64,000 bases of DNA from Gemmatimonadaceae bacterium (lineage in GTDB: Bacteria; Gemmatimonadota; Gemmatimonadetes; Gemmatimonadales; Gemmatimonadaceae): contig JAHBVS010000002.1 of the NCBI GenBank assembly GCA_019637445.1, positions 310,001 through 374,000 of the forward strand. The letters are read 5' to 3'. The first letter of the stretch is position 1; each line of letters begins with the position of its first letter. Under the pieces are notes generated by a model. It worked only from the letters and a program-made list of their open reading frames with translations, did no database searches and was not told the origin of the DNA. Shown piece after piece: positions 9,501 to 17,225 of the stretch. Made by a program: the position numbers and the translations under genes.

Positions 9501-10097
9501 ATGAAGTCCTACGATCAGGCGTACTTCGAGAAGTGGTACCACGATCCGGCGCGCCGCGTGATCACGCCGGCCGCCGTGGCGCGCAAGGTGCGCCTTTGCC
9601 TTGGTGTCGCCGAGGCGCTGCTCGAGCGGCCGGTCCGGACCGTGCTCGACGTCGGCTGTGGCGAGGCGCCGTGGCGTGAGCATCTCCGACGAGAGCGGCC
9701 GGCGCTGCAGTACACCGGCGTGGAGTCGAGCACCTATGCGGTCGAGCGTTTCGGACGCACGCGAAACATTCGCGCGGGCTCGGTCGGCACGCTGCCATCG
9801 CTGGAACTTGATGGGCCCTTCGACTTGATCGTCGTTTGCGATGTCCTGCAGTACGTGCCCGATGCCGAGCTTGGTCCCGGCCTGACCGAGATCGCGCGGC
9901 TGCTGGGTGGTGTGGCCTATCTCGAGGCCTACACCACCGACGACGACATCGAGGGCGATCGCAGCCACTGGCATCAGCGCTCGGCGGCCGAGTACCTCGC
10001 GGAGTTCTCGCGGGTCGGGCTGGTCGGGGTGGGGATGCACTGCTACGTCGGAGATGCGCTGCGCGATGCAACGATCACGTTGGAGCGGCGCGCGTGA
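9501..10097 (+). CDS. class I SAM-dependent methyltransferase
   Basis: A 198-residue protein. Motif I is VLDVGCGEAPW near residue 50, the acidic end of strand 2 is TGVESS, and motif IV is FDLIVVCDVLQYVPD, where helper residues DVLQY correspond to the post-IV position of methyltransf_11/25 families. It has no signal peptide and is probably cytosolic. The start ATG follows a 90-bp gap that contains only GC-rich sequence with no clear signal. The substrate is unknown; the neighbouring SAM-linked genes (ArsR-methyltransferase, ahcY) may be coincidental. Confidence 0.85.
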   Translation: MKSYDQAYFEKWYHDPARRVITPAAVARKVRLCLGVAEALLERPVRTVLDVGCGEAPWREHLRRERPALQYTGVESSTYAVERFGRTRNIRAGSVGTLPSLELDGPFDLIVVCDVLQYVPDAELGPGLTEIARLLGGVAYLEAYTTDDDIEGDRSHWHQRSAAEYLAEFSRVGLVGVGMHCYVGDALRDATITLERRA

Positions 10098-10172
10098 GCG
10101 ACGCTCGCGAACAACTCACGTGAGCGCCCCGCGTTCGCGACTCTCGTTCGCGGCTCTCGTGAGCCGTGTTCC

Positions 10173-10832
10173 ATGACGCCACGCACTCGCTTCAAGGTCT
10201 GCTGCATGGCCAGCCGCGAGGAGGCAGATCTCGCCATCGCCGCGGGCGCGACGGCCATCGGCCTGGTGGCCGCGATGCCCAGTGGCCCAGGACCGATTCC
10301 CGACGCGCTGATCAGGGAGATTGCCGAACATACCGCGGGTCGCGTGCGGCGATTCCTGCTCACGCCAAAGGTTCTCGCCGCGGAGATCGCCACGCAGGTG
10401 CGCGCCGCCGGCGTGGACACGGTGCAGCTCGTGGACGCGGTCGCGCAGGAGGAACTCGCGCGGCTCCGGGATGCGTTGCCCGATACGCAGCTGGTGCAGG
10501 TCATCCACGTGCGGGATGCATCGGACGTCGAGGCTGCGGTGGAGGTCGCCGAGTTCGTGGACGAGATCCTGCTCGACTCCGGTAACCCCAGCGCGCGCAT
10601 CAAGGAACTTGGCGGCACCGGGCGCACCCACGACTGGACGCTGAGCCGGCGCATCGTCGAGGCGTCGCCTGTGCCCGTCTGGCTCGCCGGCGGCCTGCGC
10701 CCGGAGAACGCGGCCGATGCCGTGCGCAGCGTTCGGCCCTACGGATTGGACATCTGCTCCGGCCTGCGGCCGGCAGGCGCGCTCGATCCGGACCGCCTGC
10801 GCGCCTTCGCCGAGGCCCTGGCCGCGGCTTGA
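10173..10832 (+). CDS. TrpF-like phosphoribosylanthranilate isomerase family protein
   Basis: A 219-residue TIM barrel of the TrpF family. The N-terminal KVCCMAS aligns with the catalytic KICGIT segment, keeping the general-base Cys but replacing the next Gly by Cys. The general-acid Asp is in EILLDSG, followed by GGTGRTHDW, and the phosphate-binding loops WLAGGLRPEN and GLDICSGLRP are intact. True TrpF opens the ribose of phosphoribosylanthranilate for tryptophan synthesis. No other trp gene is in the window, so this could be the sole TrpF or a paralogue with another amino-sugar substrate. The next gene is the ArsR-methyltransferase fusion, 41 bp downstream. Confidence 0.75.
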   Translation: MTPRTRFKVCCMASREEADLAIAAGATAIGLVAAMPSGPGPIPDALIREIAEHTAGRVRRFLLTPKVLAAEIATQVRAAGVDTVQLVDAVAQEELARLRDALPDTQLVQVIHVRDASDVEAAVEVAEFVDEILLDSGNPSARIKELGGTGRTHDWTLSRRIVEASPVPVWLAGGLRPENAADAVRSVRPYGLDICSGLRPAGALDPDRLRAFAEALAAA

Positions 10833-10856
10833 CCTGAGCGGCGGATTGTGTAACCT

Positions 10857-10878
10857 TTCATCCGGATATACGGATGAA
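10857..10878. promoter_or_regulatory. palindromic operator over the start of the ArsR-methyltransferase gene
   Basis: A perfect 8-bp inverted repeat, TTCATCCG and CGGATGAA, separated by GATATA; the inner four bases are also symmetric, so 20 of 22 bases form a dyad. It contains the ATG at 10874. ArsR-type dimers bind such dyads, so autoregulation by the encoded protein is the natural reading. This is inference from position and symmetry. Confidence 0.65.
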
Positions 10879-11812
10879 GCGATCGCCTCTCGTTGACCGC
10901 CTCTCGGCCCTGGCCGACCCCATTCGCGCCCGGGCCCTCCTCCTCCTGGAGCGGCACGAGCTGACGGTCACCGAGTTGCGGTCGGTGCTGCAACTCCCGC
11001 AGTCGACGGTGAGCCGCCACCTCAAGGTGCTCGCCGAGTCCGGATGGCTCGTCGCCCGCGAGGACGGCACCAGCAATCGGTATCGGCTCGACCTCAAGGC
11101 ACTCGACGCCTCGGCCCGAAAGCTCTGGGCGGCGGTGCGGGAGGACGCGGAGGACTTGCCGTCCGCGGCGCGCGACGCGCAGCGGGTGAAGGGTGTGCTG
11201 GCCGAACGGCACACGCGGTCGCAGCAGTTCTTCGCGAGCTCTGCGGCGCAGTGGGACAAGATGCGCGCCGAGCTCTTCGGGACACGCAGCGAGTTGTTTG
11301 CACTGGTCGGCTTGTTGGATGCCGATGCCGTGGTCGGGGACCTCGGCTGCGGGGCGGGCCAGCTGACGGAAGTCATCGCGCCATTCGTGCGCCGCGTGAT
11401 CGCGGTCGACGAGTCGCCGGCGATGTTGAAGGCGGCGCGGGCCCGCTTGGCGGCGCTGAAGAATGTCGAGCTCCGCAGTGGGAGCATCGAGGAACTGCCG
11501 GTGGATGATGCCGCGCTGGACGTGGCGGTGCTGTCGCTGGTGCTGCACTACGTGACGGAACCGGTGGCGGTGTTGACCGGCATCCGTCGCGCGCTGAAGC
11601 CGAAGGGTGGCCGCCTGTTGCTGGTCGACATGCTGCCGCACGACCGCGCCGAGTATCGGCAGACAATGGGACACGTCTGGCTGGGCTTCGACGCGGAGCA
11701 GGTGCAGCAGTGGGGGAGGGAAGCGGGGTTCGCATCCGTGCGGGTGCATCCGATTCCGTCTGCTACCGCTGCGAAGGGGCCGTCGCTGTTTAGCGCGGTG
11801 CTGCAAGCTTGA
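10874..11812 (+). CDS. ArsR-type regulator fused to a SAM methyltransferase domain (SahR-like)
   Basis: A 312-residue protein with two parts. Residues 1-95 are an ArsR winged helix (LSALADPIRARALLLL, recognition region LQLPQSTVSRHLKVL, wing NRYRL). Residues about 125-310 are a methyltransferase fold with motif I VGDLGCGAGQLTE, VDESPAM and LSLVLHYV. This architecture matches SahR, the SAH-responsive repressor of methionine-cycle genes, and the gene sits directly before ahcY, whose product removes SAH. The methyltransferase domain may therefore sense SAM or SAH rather than catalyse. The 22-bp dyad over its start fits autorepression. Alternative: an active methyltransferase with its own DNA-binding domain. 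Confidence 0.82.
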   Translation: MKRSPLVDRLSALADPIRARALLLLERHELTVTELRSVLQLPQSTVSRHLKVLAESGWLVAREDGTSNRYRLDLKALDASARKLWAAVREDAEDLPSAARDAQRVKGVLAERHTRSQQFFASSAAQWDKMRAELFGTRSELFALVGLLDADAVVGDLGCGAGQLTEVIAPFVRRVIAVDESPAMLKAARARLAALKNVELRSGSIEELPVDDAALDVAVLSLVLHYVTEPVAVLTGIRRALKPKGGRLLLVDMLPHDRAEYRQTMGHVWLGFDAEQVQQWGREAGFASVRVHPIPSATAAKGPSLFSAVLQA

Positions 11813-11830
11813 GCTACAACTGAAGTCGTA

Positions 11831-11889
11831 AGTTGTGAGTCATGAGTCGTGAGGAACGACTCACAACTCACGACTCATGACTCACCACT
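11831..11889. repeat. heptad-repeat hairpin, copy 1 of the ACTYAYN family
   Basis: Between the ArsR-methyltransferase gene and ahcY. The left arm is a run of 7-nt units of form NRTRAGT (CGTAAGT, TGTGAGT, CATGAGT, CGTGAGG); the right arm carries the complementary units ACTCACA, ACTCACG, ACTCATG, ACTCACC. A 19-bp perfect pairing joins 11835-11853 to 11867-11885, offset by one unit, leaving a 13-nt loop. There is no T-run. A related AACTGAAGT motif lies just left and CCCGCATCC just right (about 11913), both shared with the copies near 57.5 and 60.7 kb. Confidence 0.85.
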
Positions 11890-11929
11890 GCCGTTATCGC
11901 TCTTCCATCACCCCGCATCCGAGTCGCCA

Positions 11930-13447
11930 ATGACCGCCATCGCTCCCAACGCCCACGCCTTCGACGCCGCCAAGTCCGCCGGCCGCGAGCCGTTCAAGGT
12001 CGCCGACATCTCCCTCGCCCCCTGGGGCCGCCAGGAGATCCGTCTCGCCGAGTATGAGATGCCGGGCCTGATGGCCCTGCGCGCCGAGTACAAGGGCAAG
12101 AAGCCGCTCGCCGGTGCCCGCATCATGGGCTCGCTGCACATGACCATCCAGACGGCCGTGCTGATCGAGACCCTGACCGAACTCGGCGCCGACGTGCGCT
12201 GGGTGAGCTGCAACATCTTCTCGACGCAGGACCACGCTGCCGCCGCCGTGGTGGTCGGCAAGGATGGGTCGGTCGAGCAGCCGCGCGGTACGCCGGTGTT
12301 CGCCTGGAAGGGCGAGACGCTCGAGGAGTACTGGTGGTGCACGGACCAGGCACTGCTGTGGCCGGACGGCCAGGGCCCGAACCTCATCCTCGATGACGGT
12401 GGCGACGCCACGCTGCTCATCCACAAGGGCACCGAGTACGAAGCCGCGGGCAAGATCCCGGCCTTCGACGCGGCCAACGAGCCCGAGGAGTGGGGCGTGA
12501 TCCTCGACCTCCTGCGCAAGACGCACAAGGAGGACCCGAAGCGCTGGACCAACGTCGGCAAGGCGATCAAGGGCGTCTCGGAGGAGACGACGACCGGCGT
12601 GCACCGCCTCTATGAGATGATGCAGGCGGGCACGCTGCTGTTCCCGGCCATCAACGTGAACGACTCGGTCACCAAGTCGAAGTTCGACAATCTCTACGGC
12701 TGCCGGCACTCGCTGACCGACGGCATCCTCCGCGCCTCGGACGTGATGCTCGCCGGCAAGGTCGCCGTCGTGCTCGGCTACGGCGACGTGGGCAAGGGCT
12801 CGGCGCAGGCCTTCAAGGGCCAGGGCGCGCGCGTCGTGATCGTCGAGATCGACCCCATCTGCGCGCTGCAGGCGGCGATGGAAGGCTACCAGGTCGCCAC
12901 GCTCGATGACGTGGTGAGCACCGCCGACATCTTCATCACTGCCACGGGCAACGCGGACATCATCACCGCGGCGCACATGGCGAAGATGAAGGACAAGGCC
13001 ATCGTCGGGAACATCGGCCACTTCGACAACGAGATCGACATGGCCGGTCTCAAGAAGATGGCGGGCGTCAAGCGCAACAACATCAAGCCGCAGTTCGACG
13101 AGTGGATCTTCCCGGACGGCCACTCGGTGCTGATCCTGGCCGAAGGCCGCCTGCTCAACCTCGGCTGCGCCACGGGCCACCCGTCGTTCGTGATGAGCTG
13201 CTCGTTCACCAACCAGGTGGTGGCGCAGGTCGACCTGCACCTCGCCGCGCAGGGCAAGGAGACGGTGTCGGGCACCAAGTACGACGCCAAGAAGGTCTAC
13301 GTGCTGCCCAAGAAGCTCGACGAGAAGGTGGCGCGCCTGCACCTCGACAAGCTGGGTGTGAAGCTGACGAAGCTCACGGAGAAGCAGGCGGCGTACATCG
13401 GCGTGCCGGTGGATGGGCCGTATAAGTCGGACCACTACCGGTACTAG
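11930..13447 (+). CDS. ahcY: adenosylhomocysteinase (S-adenosyl-L-homocysteine hydrolase)
   Basis: A 505-residue NAD-dependent enzyme that splits S-adenosylhomocysteine into homocysteine and adenosine, relieving product inhibition of methyltransferases. Signatures include [14 protein letters not shown], the substrate-binding DDGGD segment, [21 protein letters not shown], the NAD loop [22 protein letters not shown], and C-terminal KSDHYRY that closes the partner active site. It has the long insert typical of bacterial enzymes. It starts at ATG 11930, about 45 nt after the heptad hairpin. The preceding ArsR-methyltransferase is probably its regulator. A compound hairpin follows the stop. Confidence 0.97.
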   Translation: MTAIAPNAHAFDAAKSAGREPFKVADISLAPWGRQEIRLAEYEMPGLMALRAEYKGKKPLAGARIMGSLHMTIQTAVLIETLTELGADVRWVSCNIFSTQDHAAAAVVVGKDGSVEQPRGTPVFAWKGETLEEYWWCTDQALLWPDGQGPNLILDDGGDATLLIHKGTEYEAAGKIPAFDAANEPEEWGVILDLLRKTHKEDPKRWTNVGKAIKGVSEETTTGVHRLYEMMQAGTLLFPAINVNDSVTKSKFDNLYGCRHSLTDGILRASDVMLAGKVAVVLGYGDVGKGSAQAFKGQGARVVIVEIDPICALQAAMEGYQVATLDDVVSTADIFITATGNADIITAAHMAKMKDKAIVGNIGHFDNEIDMAGLKKMAGVKRNNIKPQFDEWIFPDGHSVLILAEGRLLNLGCATGHPSFVMSCSFTNQVVAQVDLHLAAQGKETVSGTKYDAKKVYVLPKKLDEKVARLHLDKLGVKLTKLTEKQAAYIGVPVDGPYKSDHYRY

Positions 13448-13555
13448 GACGAAGGTTGTAGGACGAAGGACGGAAGTGAACGGCGGCGCGAGTCCAAGGA
13501 TTCGCGCCGCCGTTTGCCGTTTGCTTCCGTCCTTCGTCCTCCGCCCTCCGTCCTC
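13448..13555. repeat. compound hairpin of 7-nt units between convergent ahcY and propeller gene (probable two-way terminator)
   Basis: Outer stem of 17 perfect base pairs (13460-13476 with 13524-13540), built from 7-nt units: AGGACGA/AGGACGG on the left, and TTCGTCC, TCCGCCC, TCCGTCC on the right. Inside lies a second, GC-rich perfect 11-bp stem (13481-13491 with 13502-13512). It fills the whole gap between the ahcY stop and the stop of the convergent minus-strand gene, so it can fold on either transcript. It shares architecture, not sequence, with the ACTYAYN copies. Confidence 0.8.
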
Positions 13556-14806
13556 CTACTTGAGCACGTCCACCCCTCCCGCCTGCTGCCCGACCTCGAC
13601 CGTCGCGACCACCCGCAGCGCGCGCAGATCAATCACGTCCACCGTCGCCTTCTCCGAACCGACGCCTTCGTTGGTGATGAAGGCGTAGCGGTCGTCGCTG
13701 GTCACGGCGGCACCGTGGGTGACGCGCTTCGATGTCGGGATGCGGGCCAGCTCGCGGCCGCTCTGCGTGTCGAAGACGGAGATGGACTGGCCGCGCTTGT
13801 TGGTGCCGATGAGCAGGCGGCCGTCGTGCGTCACGGCGAGGTTGTAGACGCCGGGGCCGGCCGGAATGCGCCGCAGCAACGACCACGAGGCCACGTCCAC
13901 CTCGACGATCTCGCTGGACTTGTTGCAGGCCACCCAGATGCGTGTGCCGTCGGCCGAGGGCTGCGCCCAGGTCGGCGAGCAACTCACATCGCCGGGCTTT
14001 GGGGGCTCGAGGCCGTGCCCGCCCATATCGTGGCCGGCGTGCGCGGCATCGGCGAGCCTGCGCTTGGGCGGTGCACCATCGCGCCCCTGCTCCTTGCCGC
14101 CGGTGAGCAGAAAATGGCGTGTGACGCCGAAGCGCTCGGCGTCAATCTCCACCATCGCATCGTCCATCATGCAGGCGGAGTAGTGCCGCGTGCCCGCAGG
14201 ATTCAGGCGCGAGCCGTGCGGCATCGTGCAGGTCTCGACGCGCGCGATTTCGATCATCGCGCCGGTCTCCACCACCGACACCGACGAGGTGACCATCTCG
14301 CCGTGCAGGTTGAAATTCACCGCCCACACATACCAGCCGTTGGGACTGACCTGCGCCGTAGCGGGGAATGGCCCCAGCGTGATGCGGCCCAGCGGCGTGT
14401 CGTCGGCCCGGCGGAACTTCCAGAGATCGCCGCCCGGGATGCCGTGCGCGGTGGTGACGTAGTAGAACTCGCCGTCGGGGCTCAACGCGACGCCGTGCGG
14501 GCCGTCGGGGTCGGTCATCGAGATGCCGACCGGCACGACCTTGTCGAGCCGCGCACCCTGCGGCCCGAAGACAATGCGCGAGACTTCGTCCACGGACTCG
14601 GAGACGACGTAGGCCACATACTCGCGCTCGACGGGAGAAGGCTCAGGAAGCATCCGAGGCGAGAGACGCGCCGTGTCCGGCGCGCCCTCGGTGAGGATGC
14701 GTGGCTCCAGCCGTGCCTGATCGGCGGGGCGCGGCGCACAGGCCATCGCCCCGAGCAGCAACCCCATCGCAGCGATTGCGCCGCCACCGAAACGCACAGG
14801 CGTCAC
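13556..14806 (-). CDS. YVTN beta-propeller lipoprotein
   Basis: A 416-residue protein. The start is placed at the GTG whose TGA overlap (GTGA) couples it to the upstream gene; it then begins with a hydrophobic stretch ending in lipobox LGAMAC. Repeated propeller blades are visible: DGPHGVALSPDGEFYYVTT, NLAVTHDGRLLIGTN, HGAAVTSDDRYAFITN. A His-rich loop AHAGHDMGGHG and conserved Cys/Met/His could bind metal. Proteins of this type are surface or periplasmic; some resemble nitrite-reductase d1 propellers, but heme ligands are not evident. It is the second gene of a pair with the LVIVD protein. Function unknown. Confidence 0.75.
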   Translation of the reverse strand: MTPVRFGGGAIAAMGLLLGAMACAPRPADQARLEPRILTEGAPDTARLSPRMLPEPSPVEREYVAYVVSESVDEVSRIVFGPQGARLDKVVPVGISMTDPDGPHGVALSPDGEFYYVTTAHGIPGGDLWKFRRADDTPLGRITLGPFPATAQVSPNGWYVWAVNFNLHGEMVTSSVSVVETGAMIEIARVETCTMPHGSRLNPAGTRHYSACMMDDAMVEIDAERFGVTRHFLLTGGKEQGRDGAPPKRRLADAAHAGHDMGGHGLEPPKPGDVSCSPTWAQPSADGTRIWVACNKSSEIVEVDVASWSLLRRIPAGPGVYNLAVTHDGRLLIGTNKRGQSISVFDTQSGRELARIPTSKRVTHGAAVTSDDRYAFITNEGVGSEKATVDVIDLRALRVVATVEVGQQAGGVDVLK

Positions 14807-16806
14807 GGCACCACGCCGGTCTTCGGTTGGATGCGCACGATCCACAGCCCGTTATACATATCATTCACATACGCGAGGCCATCGCGCACCACCACGCCCC
14901 AGGTCATCGCGGTGTTCTGCACGCGGCCGTCCATGTCGGCCGTGTTGAGGTGCCCGATTTCGCGGCCCTGCGCGCGCAGGTCGCCGCGCAGCTCGCCCGA
15001 GACGTCGAACACGTGGAAGCCGGCGTTGTAGGCGCCGATGTAGAGCGAGTCGCCGGCGGCCCAGACGTTGTGCACGCCGCCGTACTCGGGCTCGTACCAG
15101 GCGACGGACTTCGGCTGCTCGAGGTTCGAGACGTCGATCACCTGCAGGCGGCCATAGGCGCGGCCTGCGGCAGCGTCCTTGGCGCCCTTCACGCCGCTGG
15201 AAGGAAAGACCTCGTCAGCGATGAACACGTAGTTGTTGTGGCGCCAGGCTGTGTGCGTGCCACGGATGAAGCCCGGGCCGCCGTCGGCCTCGACGCCGCG
15301 GTACAGCGCATTGAGGTCGTACTTGAACTGAGAGACGAGCACGGGATTCGACGGCGTGCCGCCCTTGATGCCGTTGCCGACGTCGAGGATCACCAGGCCG
15401 TCGTTCCACCAGGAGCCGTAGAGCAGGCCGTCCTGCACATCGATGTCGTGCAGCGTGCGGCCGGCGTCGGGACGCGCTTCGGTCTTCCACTGCGCGACCT
15501 CGCGCGGATTGTACGGGTCATCGATGTTCAGCACGTGCAGCGCGCCGGTGCCGTCGTTCGTGAGGAAGACGTGCTGGCCGTGCTTCGGGTCCTCGTAGAT
15601 GAAGCTCGAGTGCACGCCCGCGGTCACGCCGGTGGTGAACTCGCTGATGGGCTTCGGATGCCGCGGATCCTCGAGCGAGGCGAACACGACGCCGTTCTTG
15701 CGGTCCGCCGCGCCCTCGCGTGTGAACACGAGGAACTTGCCGTCGGGCGTGGTCATCACGTCATTCACGCGGCGCGTGTTGGCCACGATGGAGTCGGTGA
15801 CCACGGGCTTGGCCGGATCGCTGATGTCGATGGCGTAGAGCACGTCACCGCCGCTGCCGGAGCCGAGGTAGGCGACCTCGCCATTCGGGTGCAGCCAGAC
15901 TTCCTCGGTGGTGAAGCGCTGGCGGGGCAGGCGGCCGACGACCTCAAGCGGACGACGCACATCGCGCGCGGCCAGGGTCACGACGCTCTCGGCCGTGCGG
16001 TTGCCCAGCGAGGCGGTCACGGTGTACGCGCCGGCCTCGTATCCGACGAACGCTCCGTCGCTGTCGATGGCACCGTTGCCCGGCGAGATGCTCCACACCG
16101 GCGTGAGGCCCTCGATGGCGCGTCCCTGCGCATCGCGCGCCACGGCGCGGAAGCGGAGCACGTCGCCGGTACGGGCGTCACTCACGCCGGGCTCGACGCT
16201 CAGCGCCGCGACAGGCGTCGCCACGATCTGCAGCGGAAGTGCCTGCGAGACGGCGCCCACGCGCGCGGTGACGGTCGCGCGGCCGGCCGCGACCGCGGTG
16301 AGCATCCCCGCCTCGGACACGGTGACCACCTTGGCGTCGGAGCTGGTCCAGGTCACGCGGTCGTCGCGGCGGTCACCGATGGCCGAGAGCACCGTCGCCG
16401 TCAACCGCATGCGCTGGCCCAGCGCCAGGCGCGTCGGTGCGGGCTGCACCGCAATGCGCGCGGCCGGACCCGGCACCATCCGCACCTCGAAGCGCTCGAC
16501 CACCGGCCGCTGCCCCGGCAGGATCGCCGCCACGGCACCCGGAAGGATGCCCGTCGAACCGGCGGTCACGAGGCCCGAGGGATCAAGGCTGCCCTCGAAG
16601 CGCGCGCCCTGCTGCCCGAACCGGAACTGCACGCCGCTGATCACCCGCCCATCGGCATCACGTGCCTCGGCGCTGAGCCGCAGCGTGTCACCCACGGCGA
16701 CGGACTTCTGCACGGGCAGCACGACGATCCGGGCAATCGGCGATGGGGTCTCTTGCGCGGCCAGCGGCAGCGGTGCCAGCAACAGGGCGGTCAGGAGTCT
16801 GCGCAT
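14803..16806 (-). CDS. secreted protein with BIG2-like Ig domains and LVIVD repeats
   Basis: A 667-residue exported protein. The signal peptide is MRRLLTALLLAPLPLAAQ. Three Ig-like/BIG2 domains follow (about residues 20-280; VTWTSSDAKVVTVSEAGML and AVAAGRATVTA are typical BIG2 phrases). The C-terminal half is an LVIVD-type propeller (VLYAIDISDPAKP, LHVLNIDDPYNPRE, LQVIDVSNLEQPKSV). ATG 16806 is preferred because GAGG lies 9-10 nt upstream, whereas ATG 16815 abuts that ribosome site. A TATATT box precedes it. Such proteins are thought to act at the cell surface in adhesion or binding; no catalytic residues are apparent. Confidence 0.82.
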   Translation of the reverse strand: MRRLLTALLLAPLPLAAQETPSPIARIVVLPVQKSVAVGDTLRLSAEARDADGRVISGVQFRFGQQGARFEGSLDPSGLVTAGSTGILPGAVAAILPGQRPVVERFEVRMVPGPAARIAVQPAPTRLALGQRMRLTATVLSAIGDRRDDRVTWTSSDAKVVTVSEAGMLTAVAAGRATVTARVGAVSQALPLQIVATPVAALSVEPGVSDARTGDVLRFRAVARDAQGRAIEGLTPVWSISPGNGAIDSDGAFVGYEAGAYTVTASLGNRTAESVVTLAARDVRRPLEVVGRLPRQRFTTEEVWLHPNGEVAYLGSGSGGDVLYAIDISDPAKPVVTDSIVANTRRVNDVMTTPDGKFLVFTREGAADRKNGVVFASLEDPRHPKPISEFTTGVTAGVHSSFIYEDPKHGQHVFLTNDGTGALHVLNIDDPYNPREVAQWKTEARPDAGRTLHDIDVQDGLLYGSWWNDGLVILDVGNGIKGGTPSNPVLVSQFKYDLNALYRGVEADGGPGFIRGTHTAWRHNNYVFIADEVFPSSGVKGAKDAAAGRAYGRLQVIDVSNLEQPKSVAWYEPEYGGVHNVWAAGDSLYIGAYNAGFHVFDVSGELRGDLRAQGREIGHLNTADMDGRVQNTAMTWGVVVRDGLAYVNDMYNGLWIVRIQPKTGVVP

Positions 16807-16849
16807 TCCGTTCATTCCTCAAGAAGGTCAGGGGACTCGAGCGTCGGGG

Positions 16850-16855
16850 AATATA
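16850..16855 (-). promoter_or_regulatory. putative -10 box of the BIG2/LVIVD gene
   Basis: TATATT on the minus strand, giving a predicted start near 16843 and a leader of about 37 nt with a GAGG ribosome site. The rest of the 16816-17008 gap shows no gene or RNA; a strong AGGAGG site precedes the plus-strand gene at 17009. Confidence 0.4.
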
Positions 16856-17008
16856 CGGCGCGGGCACGTCAGGGTTCTCCCGCACGGCCCGTCAGGAGTC
16901 GGCTGCTAGCGGAACCGGCCGCTGCGCACGAGGATTCGAACGACAGCAGGTCTCCGTTCGCCCGCGCCGCGTCCACCGACATGGGCGCCTTTCATTCAGG
17001 AGGATCCA

Positions 17009-17209
17009 ATGTTCACCACCAACGCTGGCAGCATCGACCGCGCGCTCCGCGCGTTGCTCGGCATCGGCTTGATCGCGATCGTCTTCGTCGGCCCGCAGAC
17101 TCCGTGGGGCTGGCTCGGCCTGATCCCGCTCGGCACGGCCGCGATGGGCTGGTGCCCGCTCTACGCGATGCTTGGCATCAATACCTGCGGGGTGCGCCCC
17201 GCGAAGTAA
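17009..17209 (+). CDS. DUF2892 (YgaP-type) small inner-membrane protein
   Basis: A 66-residue protein with two transmembrane stretches (about residues 15-30 and 33-52) and the DUF2892 pattern: N-terminal NAGSIDRALRALLGIGL, a W-G-x-L-G-L-I-P-L-G turn, then GWCPLYAMLGINTC. Two conserved cysteines lie in the CPLY and NTC motifs. In other bacteria this domain is found alone or fused to rhodanese. AGGAGG 6-7 nt upstream of the ATG predicts strong translation. The following dipeptidase gene begins 17 bp later. Confidence 0.88.
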   Translation: MFTTNAGSIDRALRALLGIGLIAIVFVGPQTPWGWLGLIPLGTAAMGWCPLYAMLGINTCGVRPAK

Positions 17210-17225
17210 CGGGTAGATTTGCGGG

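Noticed and set aside
11831-11889. CRISPR-like array from the repeated ACTCAC units
   Set aside because: Units are 7 nt with no spacers, arranged as opposing arms, and no cas genes are present.
11894-13435. Long minus-strand open frame opposite ahcY
   Set aside because: Composition ([21 protein letters not shown] patterns) is that of a shadow frame; ahcY is unambiguous.
16890-16980. GTTCGAATCC-like T-loop on the minus strand suggesting a tRNA
   Set aside because: No matching acceptor, D or anticodon stems could be drawn around it, so it is a chance motif.
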